A stretch of 64,000 nucleotides of DNA from Actinocatenispora thailandica (GCF_016865425.1 NZ_AP023355.1:778198-842197), one strand, 5' to 3'. Positions 33,892 through 44,113 are shown, counted from the stretch's first letter. A program made the numbers and translations. Notes: generated by a model not told the origin, from the letters alone.

Positions 33892-35228
33892 CGCAGTACC
33901 TCCCGGACGGTGCGGGCCAGTTCGCCGGCGACGTCGTCGACGAGCAGGTGGCGGCCGTCCTCGACGACCGGGCGCCCGTCCACCACGACCGAGCGGACGT
34001 CCGTTGCGGTCGCGGCGAACACGGCCGCCGCGAGCGGTTCGTCCGCTCCGGCGGTACGCACCGAGTCGAGCGCGACGGTGACCAGGTCGGCGGGTGCGCC
34101 GGGGGCGAGCCGGCCGGCGTCCGGTCGACCGAGCGCGGCGTGCCCGCCGCCGGTCGCGGCGGCCAGCAGCTCGCCGGCGGTGAAGTGGCCGCGCCGTTCG
34201 GTGGCCAGCCGCGCGTCCAGCTCCACCGCGCGCGCCTCCGCGAGCGGGTCGATCACCGCATGGCTGTCGCTGCCGAGGCTCAGCGGGCTGCCGGCGTCGA
34301 CCAGGGCGCGCGCCGGACCGATCCCGTCGGCCAGCTCCCGTTCGGTGCTCGGGCACAGGCACACCCCGACGCCGGCCGCGCCGAGCGCGGCGACGTCCTC
34401 GTCGGTCGGGTGGGTGGCGTGCACGGCGGTGAGGTGCGGCCCGAGCAGCCCGTGGTCGGCCAGCAGCCGGACCGGGGTACGGCCGTGGAATGCCTGGCAG
34501 GCCGCGTTCTCGGCGCGCTGCTCGGACAGGTGCACGTGCAGCGGCGCGCTGCCGACCCGGTCGGCGAAGCCGCGCAGCGCGGTCTCCGGCACCGCCCGTA
34601 CCGAGTGGATCGCGGCACCTCGGGTGGCGTGCGGCGGCAGCTGGATCCTCTCGTACCGCCGCTGCCAGGCGTCGGGGTCGGCGTCGGCGAACCGCTGCTG
34701 TACCGGGGACAGCGGCTGGTAGCCGTGGTCGGTGAGGCCACCGGTCAGGTACAGCGTGTCGAGCAGGCAGATCCGGATGCCGGCCTGCCGGGCCGCCTCG
34801 ATGAGCGCCTCGCCCATCGCGTTCGGGTTGGCGTAGCCGGTCCCGCCGGTGTCGTGGTGCAGGTAGTGGAACTCGCCGACCGCGGTGACGCCGGACAGCG
34901 CCATCTCCGCGTAGACCGCCCGGGCCAACCTCAGGTACGAGTCGGGGTCGAGGCGTGCGGCCACCTGGTACATCCGGTCCCGCCAGGTCCAGAACGTGCC
35001 GCCGCCGTCGTGGGTACGGCCGCGCAGCGCCCGGTGGAACGCGTGCGAGTGCGCGTTGGCGAACCCCGGTACGGTCAGCCCGGCGAGCCGCCGCGCGCCG
35101 GCCGGCGGCGCGGGCACCCCGGAGGTCACCGCGGTGACGATGCCGTTGGCCTCCTCGACCAGCACGCCGGGCTCGGCCGGCCGGGCCGGATCGCCCAGCC
35201 AGGCGTACTCGCACCAGTACCCGCTCAC
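33888..35228 (-). CDS. hutF: Formimidoylglutamate deiminase
   Basis: 446-residue amidohydrolase converting N-formimino-L-glutamate to N-formyl-L-glutamate and ammonia. GTG 35228 overlaps the upstream stop by GTGA. The metal-binding motif [13 protein letters not shown] near residue 53, [19 protein letters not shown] and the C-terminal [11 protein letters not shown] are as in HutF. Its presence commits the pathway to the formylglutamate branch, which needs a deformylase. Confidence 0.93.
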   Translation of the reverse strand: MSGYWCEYAWLGDPARPAEPGVLVEEANGIVTAVTSGVPAPPAGARRLAGLTVPGFANAHSHAFHRALRGRTHDGGGTFWTWRDRMYQVAARLDPDSYLRLARAVYAEMALSGVTAVGEFHYLHHDTGGTGYANPNAMGEALIEAARQAGIRICLLDTLYLTGGLTDHGYQPLSPVQQRFADADPDAWQRRYERIQLPPHATRGAAIHSVRAVPETALRGFADRVGSAPLHVHLSEQRAENAACQAFHGRTPVRLLADHGLLGPHLTAVHATHPTDEDVAALGAAGVGVCLCPSTERELADGIGPARALVDAGSPLSLGSDSHAVIDPLAEARAVELDARLATERRGHFTAGELLAAATGGGHAALGRPDAGRLAPGAPADLVTVALDSVRTAGADEPLAAAVFAATATDVRSVVVDGRPVVEDGRHLLVDDVAGELARTVREVLR

Positions 35229-36496
35229 GCGAGCTCCCGCAGCGCCGCGGTCAGCGCCCGTACCCCGGCCAGGCAGTCGACGTCGTCGGTGGCCTCGGCG
35301 GGGGAGTGCGAGACGCCGGTCGGGTTGCGGACGAACAGCATCGCGGTCGGCACCCCGGCGTCGGACAGGATGCCCGCGTCGTGCCCGGCGCCGGTGGCGA
35401 GCAGCGGCAGCGGGCCGGTGCCGCCCTGCGCGCTGCCCGCGGCGCCGCTCCCGGCGATACCCGCAGCGCCCAGGCTGGTCGAGAGCCGCCGGGCCAGCGC
35501 GTCGTCGAACCGGATCGGCGGGGTGACCGACTCGGCGGTGACGGTGAGTGCGGTGCCGTCCCGGCCGACCCGGTCCCGGGCCTGCCGTTCCAGCTCGATC
35601 AGCATCGACTCCAGGGTGGTCGCGTCCGCGGCGCGCGCGTCCAGCCACCCGGTCACCGCGGACGGGATCGCGTTGGTTCCGTTGGGCCGCACCGCGATCC
35701 GGCCGAAGGTGGCCCGCGCGTCGTGCAGCCTGGCCTGCTTGTTCGCGGCCAGCGCGGTCATCGCGTAGCTGAGCATCGGGTCGTGCCGGTCGGCCATCGC
35801 GGTGGTACCGGCGTGGTCGGCGGTGCCGGTGAAGTCGAACCGCCAGCGGCCGTGCGGCCAGATGCCGGTACCGACACCGACCGGCGCGCCGGTGTCCACC
35901 AGCCCCTTGCCCTGCTCGATGTGCAGCTCGACGTAGTGCCCGATCCGGCTCAGTCGGGCCGGATCCGGCCCGAGCCGGGAGGTGTCCGCGCCGGCCGCCG
36001 CCATCGCGTCGACGAGGGTGGTGCCGGCCGGGTCGGTCAGCGCCGCACCGCGCTCGACGGGTAGCGCTCCGGTCAGCAGCCGGGAGCCGAGACACGCCAC
36101 GCCGAACCGGGAGCCCTCCTCCTCGCAGAACGCGACCACGCCGATCGGCCGGGACGGGGTGATCCGCGCGGCACGCAACGCGTCCACGGCGAGGAAGGCG
36201 GACACCACGCCGAGCGGCCCGTCGTACGCGCCGCCCTGCGGTACCGAGTCGAGGTGGCTGCCGGTCACCAGCGCGTCGCCGGCGTCCGGGTCGCCCCACC
36301 AGGCCCACAGGTTGCCGTTGCCGTCGGTCTCCACCGCCATCCCGCGCGACTTCGCCTGGTCGGTGAACCAGCTCCGGCAGGCCAGCTCGGCGTCGGTGTA
36401 CCCGTGCCGCAGGTAGCCGCCGTCGGGGGCGGCGCCGATCGGCAGCAGCTGTTCCCACAGCGTCCGGAACGCGTCCCGTTCGTCCACAGTGGTCAC
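35225..36496 (-). CDS. M20-type amidohydrolase (allantoate amidohydrolase/N-carbamoylase family)
   Basis: 423-residue di-metal hydrolase. GTG 36496 overlaps the hutU stop and the stop overlaps hutF, so it is a full member of the hut operon. Metal ligands are visible in [19 protein letters not shown] and [10 protein letters not shown], and GAGHDAGIL near the end. Family members cleave allantoate or N-carbamoyl amino acids. No hutG-like deformylase is present in the operon, so this protein may take the last step, formylglutamate to glutamate plus formate. That is an inference from position. Confidence 0.9.
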   Translation of the reverse strand: MTTVDERDAFRTLWEQLLPIGAAPDGGYLRHGYTDAELACRSWFTDQAKSRGMAVETDGNGNLWAWWGDPDAGDALVTGSHLDSVPQGGAYDGPLGVVSAFLAVDALRAARITPSRPIGVVAFCEEEGSRFGVACLGSRLLTGALPVERGAALTDPAGTTLVDAMAAAGADTSRLGPDPARLSRIGHYVELHIEQGKGLVDTGAPVGVGTGIWPHGRWRFDFTGTADHAGTTAMADRHDPMLSYAMTALAANKQARLHDARATFGRIAVRPNGTNAIPSAVTGWLDARAADATTLESMLIELERQARDRVGRDGTALTVTAESVTPPIRFDDALARRLSTSLGAAGIAGSGAAGSAQGGTGPLPLLATGAGHDAGILSDAGVPTAMLFVRNPTGVSHSPAEATDDVDCLAGVRALTAALRELA

Positions 36497-38160
36497 TGCG
36501 CATCGCCCTCGCGCATCGGGATCCGCAGCCCGTCTCGCTCGGCGACGTGCTCGGCCAGCTCGTACCCGGCGTCCACGTGCCGGATCACCCCCATCGCCGG
36601 GTCGTTGGTCAGCACCCGGTCGAGCTTCGCGGCGGCCAGCGGGGTGCCGTCGGCGACGGTGACCTGCCCGGCGTGGATGGAGCGGCCCATCCCGACGCCG
36701 CCGCCGTGGTGGATCGACACCCAGGTCGCCCCGGACGAGGTGTTCACCAGCGCGTTGAGCAGCGGCCAGTCGGCGATCGCGTCGGAGCCGTCGGCCATCC
36801 CCTCGGTCTCCCGGTACGGCGAGGCGACCGAACCGGAGTCCAGGTGGTCGCGGCCGATCACCACCGGCGCGGACAACCGCTCGTCGGCGACCATCTCGTT
36901 GAACCGGGCGCCGGCCTGCGCGCGCTCGCCGTAGCCGAGCCAGCAGATCCGGGCCGGCAGCCCCTGGAACGCGACCCGCTCGCCGGCCATCCGGATCCAC
37001 CGGCCGAGCTGATCGTTGTCCGGGAACAGGTCGAGGATGGCCCGGTCGGTGGCGTGGATGTCGGCCGGGTCGCCGGACAGCGCCGCCCACCGGAACGGGC
37101 CCTTGCCCTCGCAGAACAGTGGCCGGATGTAGGCCGGTACGAACCCGGGGAAGGCGAACGCGCGCTGGTAGCCACCGAGCTGCGCCTCACCCCGGATCGA
37201 GTTGCCGTAGTCGAACACCTCGGCGCCGGCGTCCAGGAAGCCGACCATCGCCTCGACGTGCTTGGCCATCGAGGCGCGCGCCCGGTCGGTGAACTCCTCC
37301 GGCTTCTTCGCCGCGTAGTCCGGCGCGTCGCCCGGGTCGATGCCCGCCGGCAGGTACGACAGCGGGTCGTGCGCGGAGGTCTGGTCGGTGACGATGTCGA
37401 CCGGTACGCCCCGGCGCAGGATCTCGGGTACCAGGGTGGCGGCGTTGCCGACCACCCCGACCGACAGCGCGCGCCGCTCCCGCTTCGCCTGTACCGCGAG
37501 CGCGATGCCCTCGTCCAGGTCGGCCGCGATGGTGTCCAGGTAGCGGGTGTCCACCCGGCGCTGCAGCCGGGTGCGGTCCACGTCGATGATCAGGCAGACG
37601 CCGTCGTTCATCGTCACCGCCAGCGGTTGCGCGCCGCCCATGCCGCCGCAGCCGGCGGTCAGCGTCAGCGTGCCGGCGAGGGTGCCGCCGAACCGCTTGG
37701 CGGCCACCGCGGCGAACGTCTCGTAGGTGCCCTGCAGGATGCCCTGGGTGCCGATGTAGATCCAGGAACCGGCGGTCATCTGGCCGTACATCATCAGGCC
37801 GAGGTGCTCCAGCTTGCGAAACTCCGGCCAGCTGGCCCAGTCGCCGACCAGGTTGGAGTTCGCGATCAGCACCCGCGGCGCCCACTCGTGCGTCCGCAAC
37901 ACCCCGACCGGCTTGCCGGACTGCACCAGCAGGGTCTCCTCCGGCCCGAGGCTGCGCAGGGTGCGCACGATCGCCCGATACGCCGGCCAGGAGCGTGCCG
38001 CGCGGCCGGACCCGCCGTACACCACCAGGTCCTCGGGACGCTCGGCCACCTCCGGATCGAGGTTGTTCATCAGCATCCGCAGCGGCGCCTCGGTCTGCCA
38101 GCTCCGCGCCGACAGGGTGGTGCCGCGCGGTGCACGGATCGGTTCGGTCGGTGCGGTCAC
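36493..38160 (-). CDS. hutU: Urocanate hydratase
   Basis: 555-residue NAD-containing urocanase converting urocanate to imidazolone propionate, second step. GTG 38160, GAGGCG upstream. Family signatures: [46 protein letters not shown] (NAD binding), [16 protein letters not shown] and [16 protein letters not shown]. First gene of the operon; a palindrome at 38300 and the RpiR gene lie upstream. Confidence 0.97.
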   Translation of the reverse strand: MTAPTEPIRAPRGTTLSARSWQTEAPLRMLMNNLDPEVAERPEDLVVYGGSGRAARSWPAYRAIVRTLRSLGPEETLLVQSGKPVGVLRTHEWAPRVLIANSNLVGDWASWPEFRKLEHLGLMMYGQMTAGSWIYIGTQGILQGTYETFAAVAAKRFGGTLAGTLTLTAGCGGMGGAQPLAVTMNDGVCLIIDVDRTRLQRRVDTRYLDTIAADLDEGIALAVQAKRERRALSVGVVGNAATLVPEILRRGVPVDIVTDQTSAHDPLSYLPAGIDPGDAPDYAAKKPEEFTDRARASMAKHVEAMVGFLDAGAEVFDYGNSIRGEAQLGGYQRAFAFPGFVPAYIRPLFCEGKGPFRWAALSGDPADIHATDRAILDLFPDNDQLGRWIRMAGERVAFQGLPARICWLGYGERAQAGARFNEMVADERLSAPVVIGRDHLDSGSVASPYRETEGMADGSDAIADWPLLNALVNTSSGATWVSIHHGGGVGMGRSIHAGQVTVADGTPLAAAKLDRVLTNDPAMGVIRHVDAGYELAEHVAERDGLRIPMREGDAQ

Positions 38161-38299
38161 GGGAGCGCCTCGCTTTCTTCTCGGACGTGCCCGGCCGCCT
38201 GTTCGGCGACTGCCACCGGGCGCGTCGGTACGTGGTGGAGGGCCGCGGACCCACTCAGCCCCAGTATCCAGGAAGCCGGCACCGCCGAGGTGCATCGAC

Positions 38300-38312
38300 G
38301 TCCAGAATGGAC
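38300..38312. promoter_or_regulatory. Palindromic operator candidate upstream of hutU
   Basis: GTCCAGAATGGAC (GTCCA-N3-TGGAC) lies 140 nt upstream of hutU and 20 nt beyond the RpiR gene stop, in the gap where the hut promoter must be. A similar site is at 23951. Confidence 0.4.
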
Positions 38313-38332
38313 TGTCCAGGTAGGACCTCTCG

Positions 38333-39199
38333 TCATGGTACGAACAGCCCGCGGCGGGCCGCGGACGCCTCGAACTGTTCCAGCCGGCCCTGGGTGCGTG
38401 CCGGCTGCGCGTCGCAGATGGCCTGCAGCAGCACCATCGCCAGGATCATCGGCGCGCCGTGCACGTCGAACACCAGCTGCGAGCCGACCGGCGCCGGGAG
38501 TACCAGGTCGGACTCGGCCGCCGCCGGGCTCATCGGGCTGTCGGTCACCGTCACCACGGTCAGCCCCGCGGACCGGGCGGCCCGGATCGCGGCCAGCGCC
38601 TCGGCCGGGTAGCGCGGCAGGACGAACGTCAGCAACGCCTCCGCCCCGGCGTCCCGGGCCTGCTCGATCTGGTCCACCAGCTCGGTACCGCCGGCGCCGA
38701 GCACCCGCACGTCCGGCTGCACCTTCGCGGCGAAGTAGCCGAAGTACTCGGCGATCGGCCGCGCCGCGCGCAGCCCGAGCACCGGCAGCGGGCGGGACGC
38801 GGCGAGCGCCGCGGCGGCGGCCAGTACCGGCTTGGGGTCGGCCAGGAAGTCGGACAGGCTGGCGAGGTTGTCGCGCTCGGCGGCGACGGCGCGCTGCCAC
38901 TCGTTGCGGCGGGCCTCGTCGGTGGTTTCGGCCGCGGCGCCGGTGTCCAGCCCGATCAGCTCGCGGATCCGCTGCCGCAGCGCCGGGTAGCCGTCGTGGC
39001 CGAGGGCGGTGGCGAACCGGGTCACCGACGGCTGGCTGACTCCGGCGAGTTCGGCGACCTCGCTCGCCGACAGGTATCCGGCCCGGGGCGCGTGCTCGAC
39101 CAGCGACTGCGCGATGCGCCGCTGGGTCGGCGTCAACCGCTGCCCGGCGAACAGCGCGAGCAGCCGCGACGACGGGCTGTCCGGTACCGGTTCGACCAC
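38333..39199 (-). CDS. MurR/RpiR family transcriptional regulator
   Basis: 288 residues from GTG 39199. N-terminal RpiR helix-turn-helix ([20 protein letters not shown], residues about 42-61) and a C-terminal SIS domain (residues about 120-260), which in this family binds a phosphosugar or related effector. It lies 172 nt upstream of hutU on the same strand, a frequent position for a hut regulator in actinobacteria; whether it activates or represses is not evident. Confidence 0.9.
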   Translation of the reverse strand: MVEPVPDSPSSRLLALFAGQRLTPTQRRIAQSLVEHAPRAGYLSASEVAELAGVSQPSVTRFATALGHDGYPALRQRIRELIGLDTGAAAETTDEARRNEWQRAVAAERDNLASLSDFLADPKPVLAAAAALAASRPLPVLGLRAARPIAEYFGYFAAKVQPDVRVLGAGGTELVDQIEQARDAGAEALLTFVLPRYPAEALAAIRAARSAGLTVVTVTDSPMSPAAAESDLVLPAPVGSQLVFDVHGAPMILAMVLLQAICDAQPARTQGRLEQFEASAARRGLFVP

Positions 39200-39378
39200 G
39201 GCCGCAGCCTATGCATCAGGACTTTCATCGGTCAAGCTACTGAATCAAGCTATGCACGATGGTGGTCGGCGCGATATGTCTGACAAAAGACGTAGTGTCG
39301 GTGTGCTGTCCCCGCAGGGAGCGGGATTCCCGCCGCCGCGGGCATGAAAACACCACCCGGTGGGTATCTGATCGGACG

Positions 39379-39807
39379 ATGGACGTGGATCGGGAGCTAC
39401 GGATCGAGCCTTACCGGGGCGCCGCACGGGCGGCCCGGCGGTTCGTCGAGGACGCCATCCGAGACTGGCGGCTCGGCCCCCGTGCCCGGGAGATCACCCT
39501 GGTCAGCCACGAACTGATCGCGAACGCGTTCCTGCACGCCCGGTCGGCCGCGCTGCTCCGGTTGCGCCGCCGCACCGACTCGCTGCTGGTCGAGGTCGCC
39601 GACACCGATCCGCGGCTGCCCTGCCCGACGCTGGTACACAGCCTGCTGCGCACCTCCGGCCGCGGCCTGATGATCGTCGAGCTGCTGTCGTTGCGGTGGG
39701 GCGTCCGCCCGGTCGACGCCGGCAAGGTGGTCTGGGCCGAACTGCCGCTCACCGGCGCCCGGCACACCCTCGACGCGCCGCCGGCGCGCCCCCGCAACCC
39801 GGTCTGA
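39379..39807 (+). CDS. RsbW/SpoIIAB-like anti-sigma ATPase
   Basis: 142-residue single-domain GHKL ATPase. ATG 39379 is preferred as it begins the domain; the frame is open upstream. The N-box is SHELIANAFLHARS, and GRGLMIVELL stands for the G2 element; the G1 motif is degenerate (VADTDPRLP). Such proteins act as anti-sigma factor kinases or anti-anti-sigma regulators. No partner sigma factor or antagonist is adjacent, so its target is unknown. Confidence 0.82.
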   Translation: MDVDRELRIEPYRGAARAARRFVEDAIRDWRLGPRAREITLVSHELIANAFLHARSAALLRLRRRTDSLLVEVADTDPRLPCPTLVHSLLRTSGRGLMIVELLSLRWGVRPVDAGKVVWAELPLTGARHTLDAPPARPRNPV

Positions 39808-39815
39808 GGAGCCGG

Positions 39816-40433
39816 TCAGGCCGAGACGGCGGCCGCCAGGCGGTCGCGGTGTGCCGGCCACTCGGTGGCGAGCATCGCGAAGTCGAGCTCGGTGGCCCAC
39901 TCGCCCTTGAACATCTCGTTGTGCACCAGCCGGGCTTCCTGGCGCATACCCAACCGGCGCGCCATCCGCGCCGACGCGTCGTTGCGCTCGTCCAGCCGCG
40001 CGACCACCCGATGCAGCCCCAGCCCGTCGAACGCCAGGTCGAGCAGCGCCGCGGCGGCCTCGGTCGCGTACCCGCGGCCGGCGAAGTCGGGATTGAGCAC
40101 GTACCCGAGCTCGCCACCGCGGTGCTCCCGGCTGCGGAAGAACAGCACCACATCGCCGACCAGCTCGCCGGTCGCGGCCAGCTCGACGCCCAGCATCAGC
40201 GCCTGCCCCGCATCGGTCAGCGCGGTCGCGGTCCACCGGGTGGCCACCGCCTCGACGATCTCGGCCCGGTCCATCGGCTCGAACGGCAGGTAACGGCAGA
40301 CGTCCACCTGCCCGCGGTACGCCAGGAGCGCGTCGACGTCGTCGGCGGTCACCGGCCGCAGCAGCAGCCGCCCCGTGCGGACCGGGTAGGTCGGGCGCAG
40401 CTCCAGCCGATCCTCTGCCATGGCCGCCATCAT
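39816..40433 (-). CDS. GNAT acetyltransferase, RimJ/RimL-like
   Basis: 205 residues as drawn (ATG 40433); ATG 40421 (MAEDRLELRP) is an alternative start and neither has a clear ribosome binding site. The core reads RLLLRPVTADDVDALLAYR, then GELGYVLNPDFAGRGYATEAA with the acetyl-CoA loop, then RVVARLDERNDASARMARRLGM. Probably N-acetylates a protein or small amine; substrate unknown. A 9-bp minisatellite begins 38 nt upstream. Confidence 0.88.
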   Translation of the reverse strand: MMAAMAEDRLELRPTYPVRTGRLLLRPVTADDVDALLAYRGQVDVCRYLPFEPMDRAEIVEAVATRWTATALTDAGQALMLGVELAATGELVGDVVLFFRSREHRGGELGYVLNPDFAGRGYATEAAAALLDLAFDGLGLHRVVARLDERNDASARMARRLGMRQEARLVHNEMFKGEWATELDFAMLATEWPAHRDRLAAAVSA

Positions 40434-40470
40434 GCCAACAGGCAGCTCGGTCCGGCGAGCAATATCCGCG

Positions 40471-40635
40471 GGTGCCGGGGTGCCGGGGTGCCGGGGTGCC
40501 GGGGTGCCGGGGTGCCGGGGTGCCGGGGTGCCGGGGTGCCGGGGTGCCGGGGTGCCGGGGTGCCGGGGTGCCGGGGTGCCGGGGTGCCGGGGTGCCGGGG
40601 TGCCGGGTGCCGGGTGCCGGGGTGCCGGGGTGCCG
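40471..40635. repeat. 9-bp minisatellite, about 18 units of GGTGCCGGG
   Basis: About 15 perfect tandem copies from 40471, followed by two 8-bp units and two further copies, ending near 40635. It fills most of the 250-bp gap between the 5' end of the acetyltransferase gene and the 3' end of the response-regulator gene. Both genes are on the minus strand. Confidence 0.95.
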
Positions 40636-40683
40636 AGTGTCGGGGTCGGGGGCCGGGTCGGGTGTCGGTGTCGCCGGCTCCGG

Positions 40684-41349
40684 TCAGGTCAGCCAGCCGG
40701 GCCGCACCAGACCCGACTCGTACGCGATGACCACCAGCTGGGCGCGGTCCCGGGCGGCGAGCTTCACCATCGCCCGGGACACGTGCGTCTTCGCAGTCGC
40801 CGGGCTGACCACCAGCTTCGCGGCGATCTCCTCGTTGGACAGGCCCTGCCCGGCGAGCGCCAGCACCTCCCGCTCCCGGTCGGTCAGCGCCGCGAGCTGC
40901 GGGTACGGCCGGGGCCGCTGGGCGCGCAGGGCGAACTCGGCGATCAGCCGCCGGGTCACGCTCGGCGACAGCAGCGCATCGCCGCGCGCGACCGCCCGTA
41001 CCGCCGCGACCAGCTCGGCCGGTTCGGTGTCCTTGACCAGGAACCCGGACGCACCGGAACGGATCGCCTCGAACACGTACTCGTCGAGCTCGAACGTGGT
41101 CAGGATGATCACCCGGACCGCCTTGAGCCGGTCGTCGGCGACGATCCGGCGGGTCGCGTCCAGCCCGTCCGCGCCGGGCATCCGGATGTCCATCAGCACC
41201 ACGTCGGGCACCAGCCGGCGGATCTCGGTGACCGCCTCGTCGCCGTCGGCGGCCTCACCGACCACCTCGACGTCGCCCTCGGCGTCCAGCAGCGCCCGGA
41301 ACCCGGCCCGGACCAGCGCCTGGTCGTCCGCCAGCAGTACCCGGATCAC
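40684..41349 (-). CDS. LuxR/NarL-family response regulator
   Basis: 221 residues. Receiver: DDQ near the N-terminus, phosphoacceptor Asp in VVLMDIRMPG, LTTF and LVKDTEP. LuxR helix-turn-helix: LTDREREVLALAGQGLSNEE and SPATAKTHVSRAMVKL. Its start overlaps the kinase stop by ATGA. No target operon is adjacent. Confidence 0.95.
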   Translation of the reverse strand: MIRVLLADDQALVRAGFRALLDAEGDVEVVGEAADGDEAVTEIRRLVPDVVLMDIRMPGADGLDATRRIVADDRLKAVRVIILTTFELDEYVFEAIRSGASGFLVKDTEPAELVAAVRAVARGDALLSPSVTRRLIAEFALRAQRPRPYPQLAALTDREREVLALAGQGLSNEEIAAKLVVSPATAKTHVSRAMVKLAARDRAQLVVIAYESGLVRPGWLT

Positions 41350-42758
41350 GGTGCCTCCCCGCCCAGCGGAAACGTCGCCACGACCCGGAAGCCGCCGCCC
41401 GGCAGCGGGCCGGCGGTCAGGCTACCGCCCAGCGCGGTGGCCCGTTCCCGCATGCCGGGGATCCCGTTCCCGCCGCTCGCGTCGGCCGGCTCAGCCGCGG
41501 CCACCGGCCCCGCGCCGTCCGGGTGCGCGGCGGTGGGGTCGCCGGTACCGTCGTCGGTCACCAGCACGGTGAGCTGCCCCGGCCGGTACGCCAGCGACAC
41601 GACCGCCTCGCTCGCGCGAGCATGCCGGTACACGTTGGTCAACGCCTCCTGCACGATCCGGTACGCGGCGAGATCCACCTCGACCGGCAGCGGGCGCGGC
41701 GACCCGGTGACCGTGGTACGCACCGCCAGGCCGGCCGACCCCAGCCGGCCGGTCAGCTCGCCCAGCCGGTCCAGCCCGGGGGTGGGGGAGTGCGCCGCGT
41801 ACGTCTCACCGCGCAGCACCGCGAGCGCCGAGCGCATCTCGCCCAGCGCCTCCTTGCTCGCCTGCTTGATCACCGACAACGCGGTACGGGCCTGCTCCGG
41901 TCGCTGATCCATCAGGTGCAGCGCCACCCCGGCCTGCACGTTGATCAGCGAGATGTTGTGCGCCAGCACGTCGTGCAACTCCTGCGCGATCCGCAGCCGC
42001 TCCTCGTTCGCCTGCCGCCGCTGCCGCTCCGCCCGGATCCGGCGCTGCACCGCCACCCGCTGCCGGTGCACCCGGTACAGCTCGGACAGCGCCAGGATCG
42101 CGGCCACCCCGGCGACGTGCCCGAGCACCCACGTCCAGCTCATCGTGCCGTGCTCGATCGCCCAGTAGAGCAGGAAGTACACCGTCAGCGCGCCGACGCT
42201 GCACACCCACGCGAGCACCCGGTAGCCGGCCAGCACCGCCATCACCAGCACCACGGCGAACGCGGTGAACTGCGGCCCGTACGGGAAGCCCAGCCCGTAG
42301 TAGCCGACCGTGGCCACCGTCGTCACCACCAGCGCCGGTGCCGGCCACCGCCGGCTGAACAGCAACGCCACCGGCCCCACCAGCAACAGCAGCAGGGTCG
42401 GCAGGTCCAGATGCCCGTCCACCTTGCTCGCCGCGAAATGGGTGCCCACCACCGACACCGCCGCGACCAGCACCGCGACCATCGGCAGCGTCCAGCCGCG
42501 CACCGACCAGGCGGCCGGCTCCGGCTCCGGCGGGCACCCAGCCTCGCCATCCCGGCCCCGGCCCCGACCCCGGCCCGGGCCCCGACCCCGGCCCGGGCCC
42601 AGGTCCGTGTCCGGGCGCGCCGGCTCACCGCGCCGACCCCGGCCCGCGCGCGCCAGCTCACCGCGCCGGCCCGGGTCGCCGACCCCGCCGCGGCGCACCC
42701 GCCCAGCCACTCCCCACCGCACCTGCCCACGGTAGGGCGTGGCCGGCGCCCGGCACAT
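41346..42758 (-). CDS. NarL-type sensor histidine kinase
   Basis: 470 residues if begun at ATG 42758, but the first 85 are Gly/Arg-rich repeats encoded by an 18-bp GC-only tandem repeat (about 42560-42600). The recognisable protein starts near VRGWTLPMVAVLVAAV, so GTG 42503 (about 385 residues) is a realistic start. Four to five membrane helices, HisKA_3 phosphoacceptor RIAQELHDVLAHNISLI, N-box EALTNVYRHARA and a G2 region GGNGIPGMRERA. Partner of the downstream response regulator; the signal is unknown. Confidence 0.88.
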   Translation of the reverse strand: MCRAPATPYRGQVRWGVAGRVRRGGVGDPGRRGELARAGRGRRGEPARPDTDLGPGRGRGPGRGRGRGRDGEAGCPPEPEPAAWSVRGWTLPMVAVLVAAVSVVGTHFAASKVDGHLDLPTLLLLLVGPVALLFSRRWPAPALVVTTVATVGYYGLGFPYGPQFTAFAVVLVMAVLAGYRVLAWVCSVGALTVYFLLYWAIEHGTMSWTWVLGHVAGVAAILALSELYRVHRQRVAVQRRIRAERQRRQANEERLRIAQELHDVLAHNISLINVQAGVALHLMDQRPEQARTALSVIKQASKEALGEMRSALAVLRGETYAAHSPTPGLDRLGELTGRLGSAGLAVRTTVTGSPRPLPVEVDLAAYRIVQEALTNVYRHARASEAVVSLAYRPGQLTVLVTDDGTGDPTAAHPDGAGPVAAAEPADASGGNGIPGMRERATALGGSLTAGPLPGGGFRVVATFPLGGEAP

Positions 42759-42853
42759 CGTCCCCGGATCGACCGCCGGGTACTCCCACCGTGGTACGCG
42801 CCCCCGCCCCGGGGCGCCGCCGCGGCCACCTGCTACTCTTCACACCGTCCCGA

Positions 42854-42925
42854 GCCCCCGTAGCTCAGGGGATAGAGCATCGGCCTCCGGAGCCGTGTGC
42901 GCAGGTTCGAATCCTGCCGGGGGCA
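42854..42925 (+). tRNA. tRNA-Arg (anticodon CCG)
   Basis: Acceptor GCCCCCG (42854-42860) pairs with CGGGGGC (42918-42924). D-arm GCTC/GAGC, anticodon loop CTCCGGA with CCG at 42887-42889, T-arm GCAGG-TTCGAAT-CCTGC (42901-42917). The 3' end continues ACC in the genome. A decayed integrase follows, making this tRNA a likely attachment site. Confidence 0.95.
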
Positions 42926-42942
42926 CCCTCAGTAACCTGGGT

Positions 42943-42983
42943 AAACCCCGGCTGACCAGCACAAACGCTGGCGACCGGGGTTT
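42943..42983 (+). terminator. Terminator after tRNA-Arg
   Basis: AAACCCCGG (42943-42951) and CCGGGGTTT (42975-42983) enclose an inner CCAGC/GCTGG stem, followed by CTTCG. It ends the tRNA transcript. Confidence 0.8.
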
Positions 42984-43130
42984 CTTCGTATGCAGCTACA
43001 TGCCACCGAGGGCTGCTGTTTGTCGATGCTCCCGCAAGATACGCGCAAGGGATCTTGAAGAGTTTCCGCAGATCAACCTGGATGCGGGAAGCGCCCCGCA
43101 AGCTGCCGGGGCCCCTTGAGGCTACGCGCG

Positions 43131-43430
43131 TCAGGCGACATCGCCGATCGCTTCCTCTATCCGGCTGTTGCTCACGTCGCGTTGCCGTCCATGCGCCTGC
43201 GTACAACTTCAAGGCACGTCGATCGATGTCCTGGCTCGCTCCGCTACCTCCGTCGCGGAACACCCGGGTCAACCAGAGCGACACCGCCGCGTGCCGGAGG
43301 TCATACGCTCGAGGCGCCATGGGGTGAGTCCACCGATCCGGCCGTGGCGCGATCGGCCGGGCCACCTGCCACACGCGGAAGCAGTTCGACCAGCTGACCA
43401 CGTTGCCCCCGTCTGGCGGCCTCGGCGGGC
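43131..43430 (-). pseudogene. Decayed tyrosine-recombinase (phage/ICE integrase) C-terminus
   Basis: On the minus strand, pieces of an integrase C-terminus appear in different frames. FRVWQVARPI then YDLRHAAVSLWL (43265-43380) carries the Arg-x-x-His box. It shifts to ATEVAERARTSIDV, then LKLYA with the catalytic-Tyr neighbourhood, then QRDVSNSRIEEAIGDVA before TGA at 43131. The normal order is preserved, but at least two frameshifts and an in-frame stop break it. It lies about 200 nt from the tRNA-Arg 3' end, the typical position of an integrase in a tRNA-targeted element. Confidence 0.75.
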
Positions 43431-43693
43431 GGAGGACAGGCCCGCACCCGGCGCCGCCGTCGACCAGCAGCGCCAGGACCAGGCAGACCTGTCGGGCATG
43501 GCCTTTCGCTCGCCTCTGCGTGGCCACCGTTCGCAGTGGTTCCGCGGTCGAAGCTCGGTCGACCTCGTTCTCGGATGAAAGCCCTCGCCCCCCGGCTGAC
43601 CCCAACCGGCCGCTACGACAGCCACCGAGGCACGCCAGGCGGGGGAGTGGTTCACGCGGAGAGACACGGTCCGACTGTGATCGCGGCAGCCTC

Positions 43694-44113
43694 CTAACCA
43701 GAGGGGTGCTGCTCGAAGGCATGGACCACTCGGGCGGTCGGATCCGGCGACCCGGAGTCCCAAAGACGATCGGTGAGCAGGAAGTCGGCCAGCTCAAACA
43801 TGCCCGCGTGCTTCTTCTCGGTGAGCAAGAACTTTCCGCCGACATGATCGGGCTCCCAACCATGCGTAAGCGCGTAGTCCACAACCGCCCGCACGTCGCG
43901 TGCACGCGGATACGCGCCATCAGTCGCACACGCACTCCAGGGGGTGCCCCAGCTCTTCGACAACAGATCCGCCTGCAACACCTGGCTGTTCTTCCCGGCG
44001 CCCCACACCCGCACACGGATACACCGGTGACAGTCACCCTCGCCGGACACATGAAAGATCTCGGCCCGCCACACGAACGTCCGGCCCCCGGCACGCAGTT
44101 CCCGCAACCTCAT
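43694..44113 (-). CDS. Hypothetical protein in the tRNA-Arg island
   Basis: 139 residues from ATG 44113 (GTG 44119 possible). The sequence is not low-complexity: RTFVWRAEIFHVSGEGDCHR, RVWGAGKNSQVLQADLLS, then DVRAVVDYALTHGWEPDHVGG and FLLTEKKHAGMFELADFLLT. It looks like a soluble alpha/beta protein. I do not recognise a family. It sits between integrase and VapC remnants, so it is probably cargo of the former element; its frame is intact. Confidence 0.6.
   Translation of the reverse strand: MRLRELRAGGRTFVWRAEIFHVSGEGDCHRCIRVRVWGAGKNSQVLQADLLSKSWGTPWSACATDGAYPRARDVRAVVDYALTHGWEPDHVGGKFLLTEKKHAGMFELADFLLTDRLWDSGSPDPTARVVHAFEQHPSG

Noticed and set aside
42865..44094. Single long minus-strand gene spanning the tRNA-Arg region
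   Set aside because: The frame starts in unrelated sequence and runs antisense through the tRNA; only the YDLRHAAVSLWL segment is meaningful and belongs to a broken integrase.
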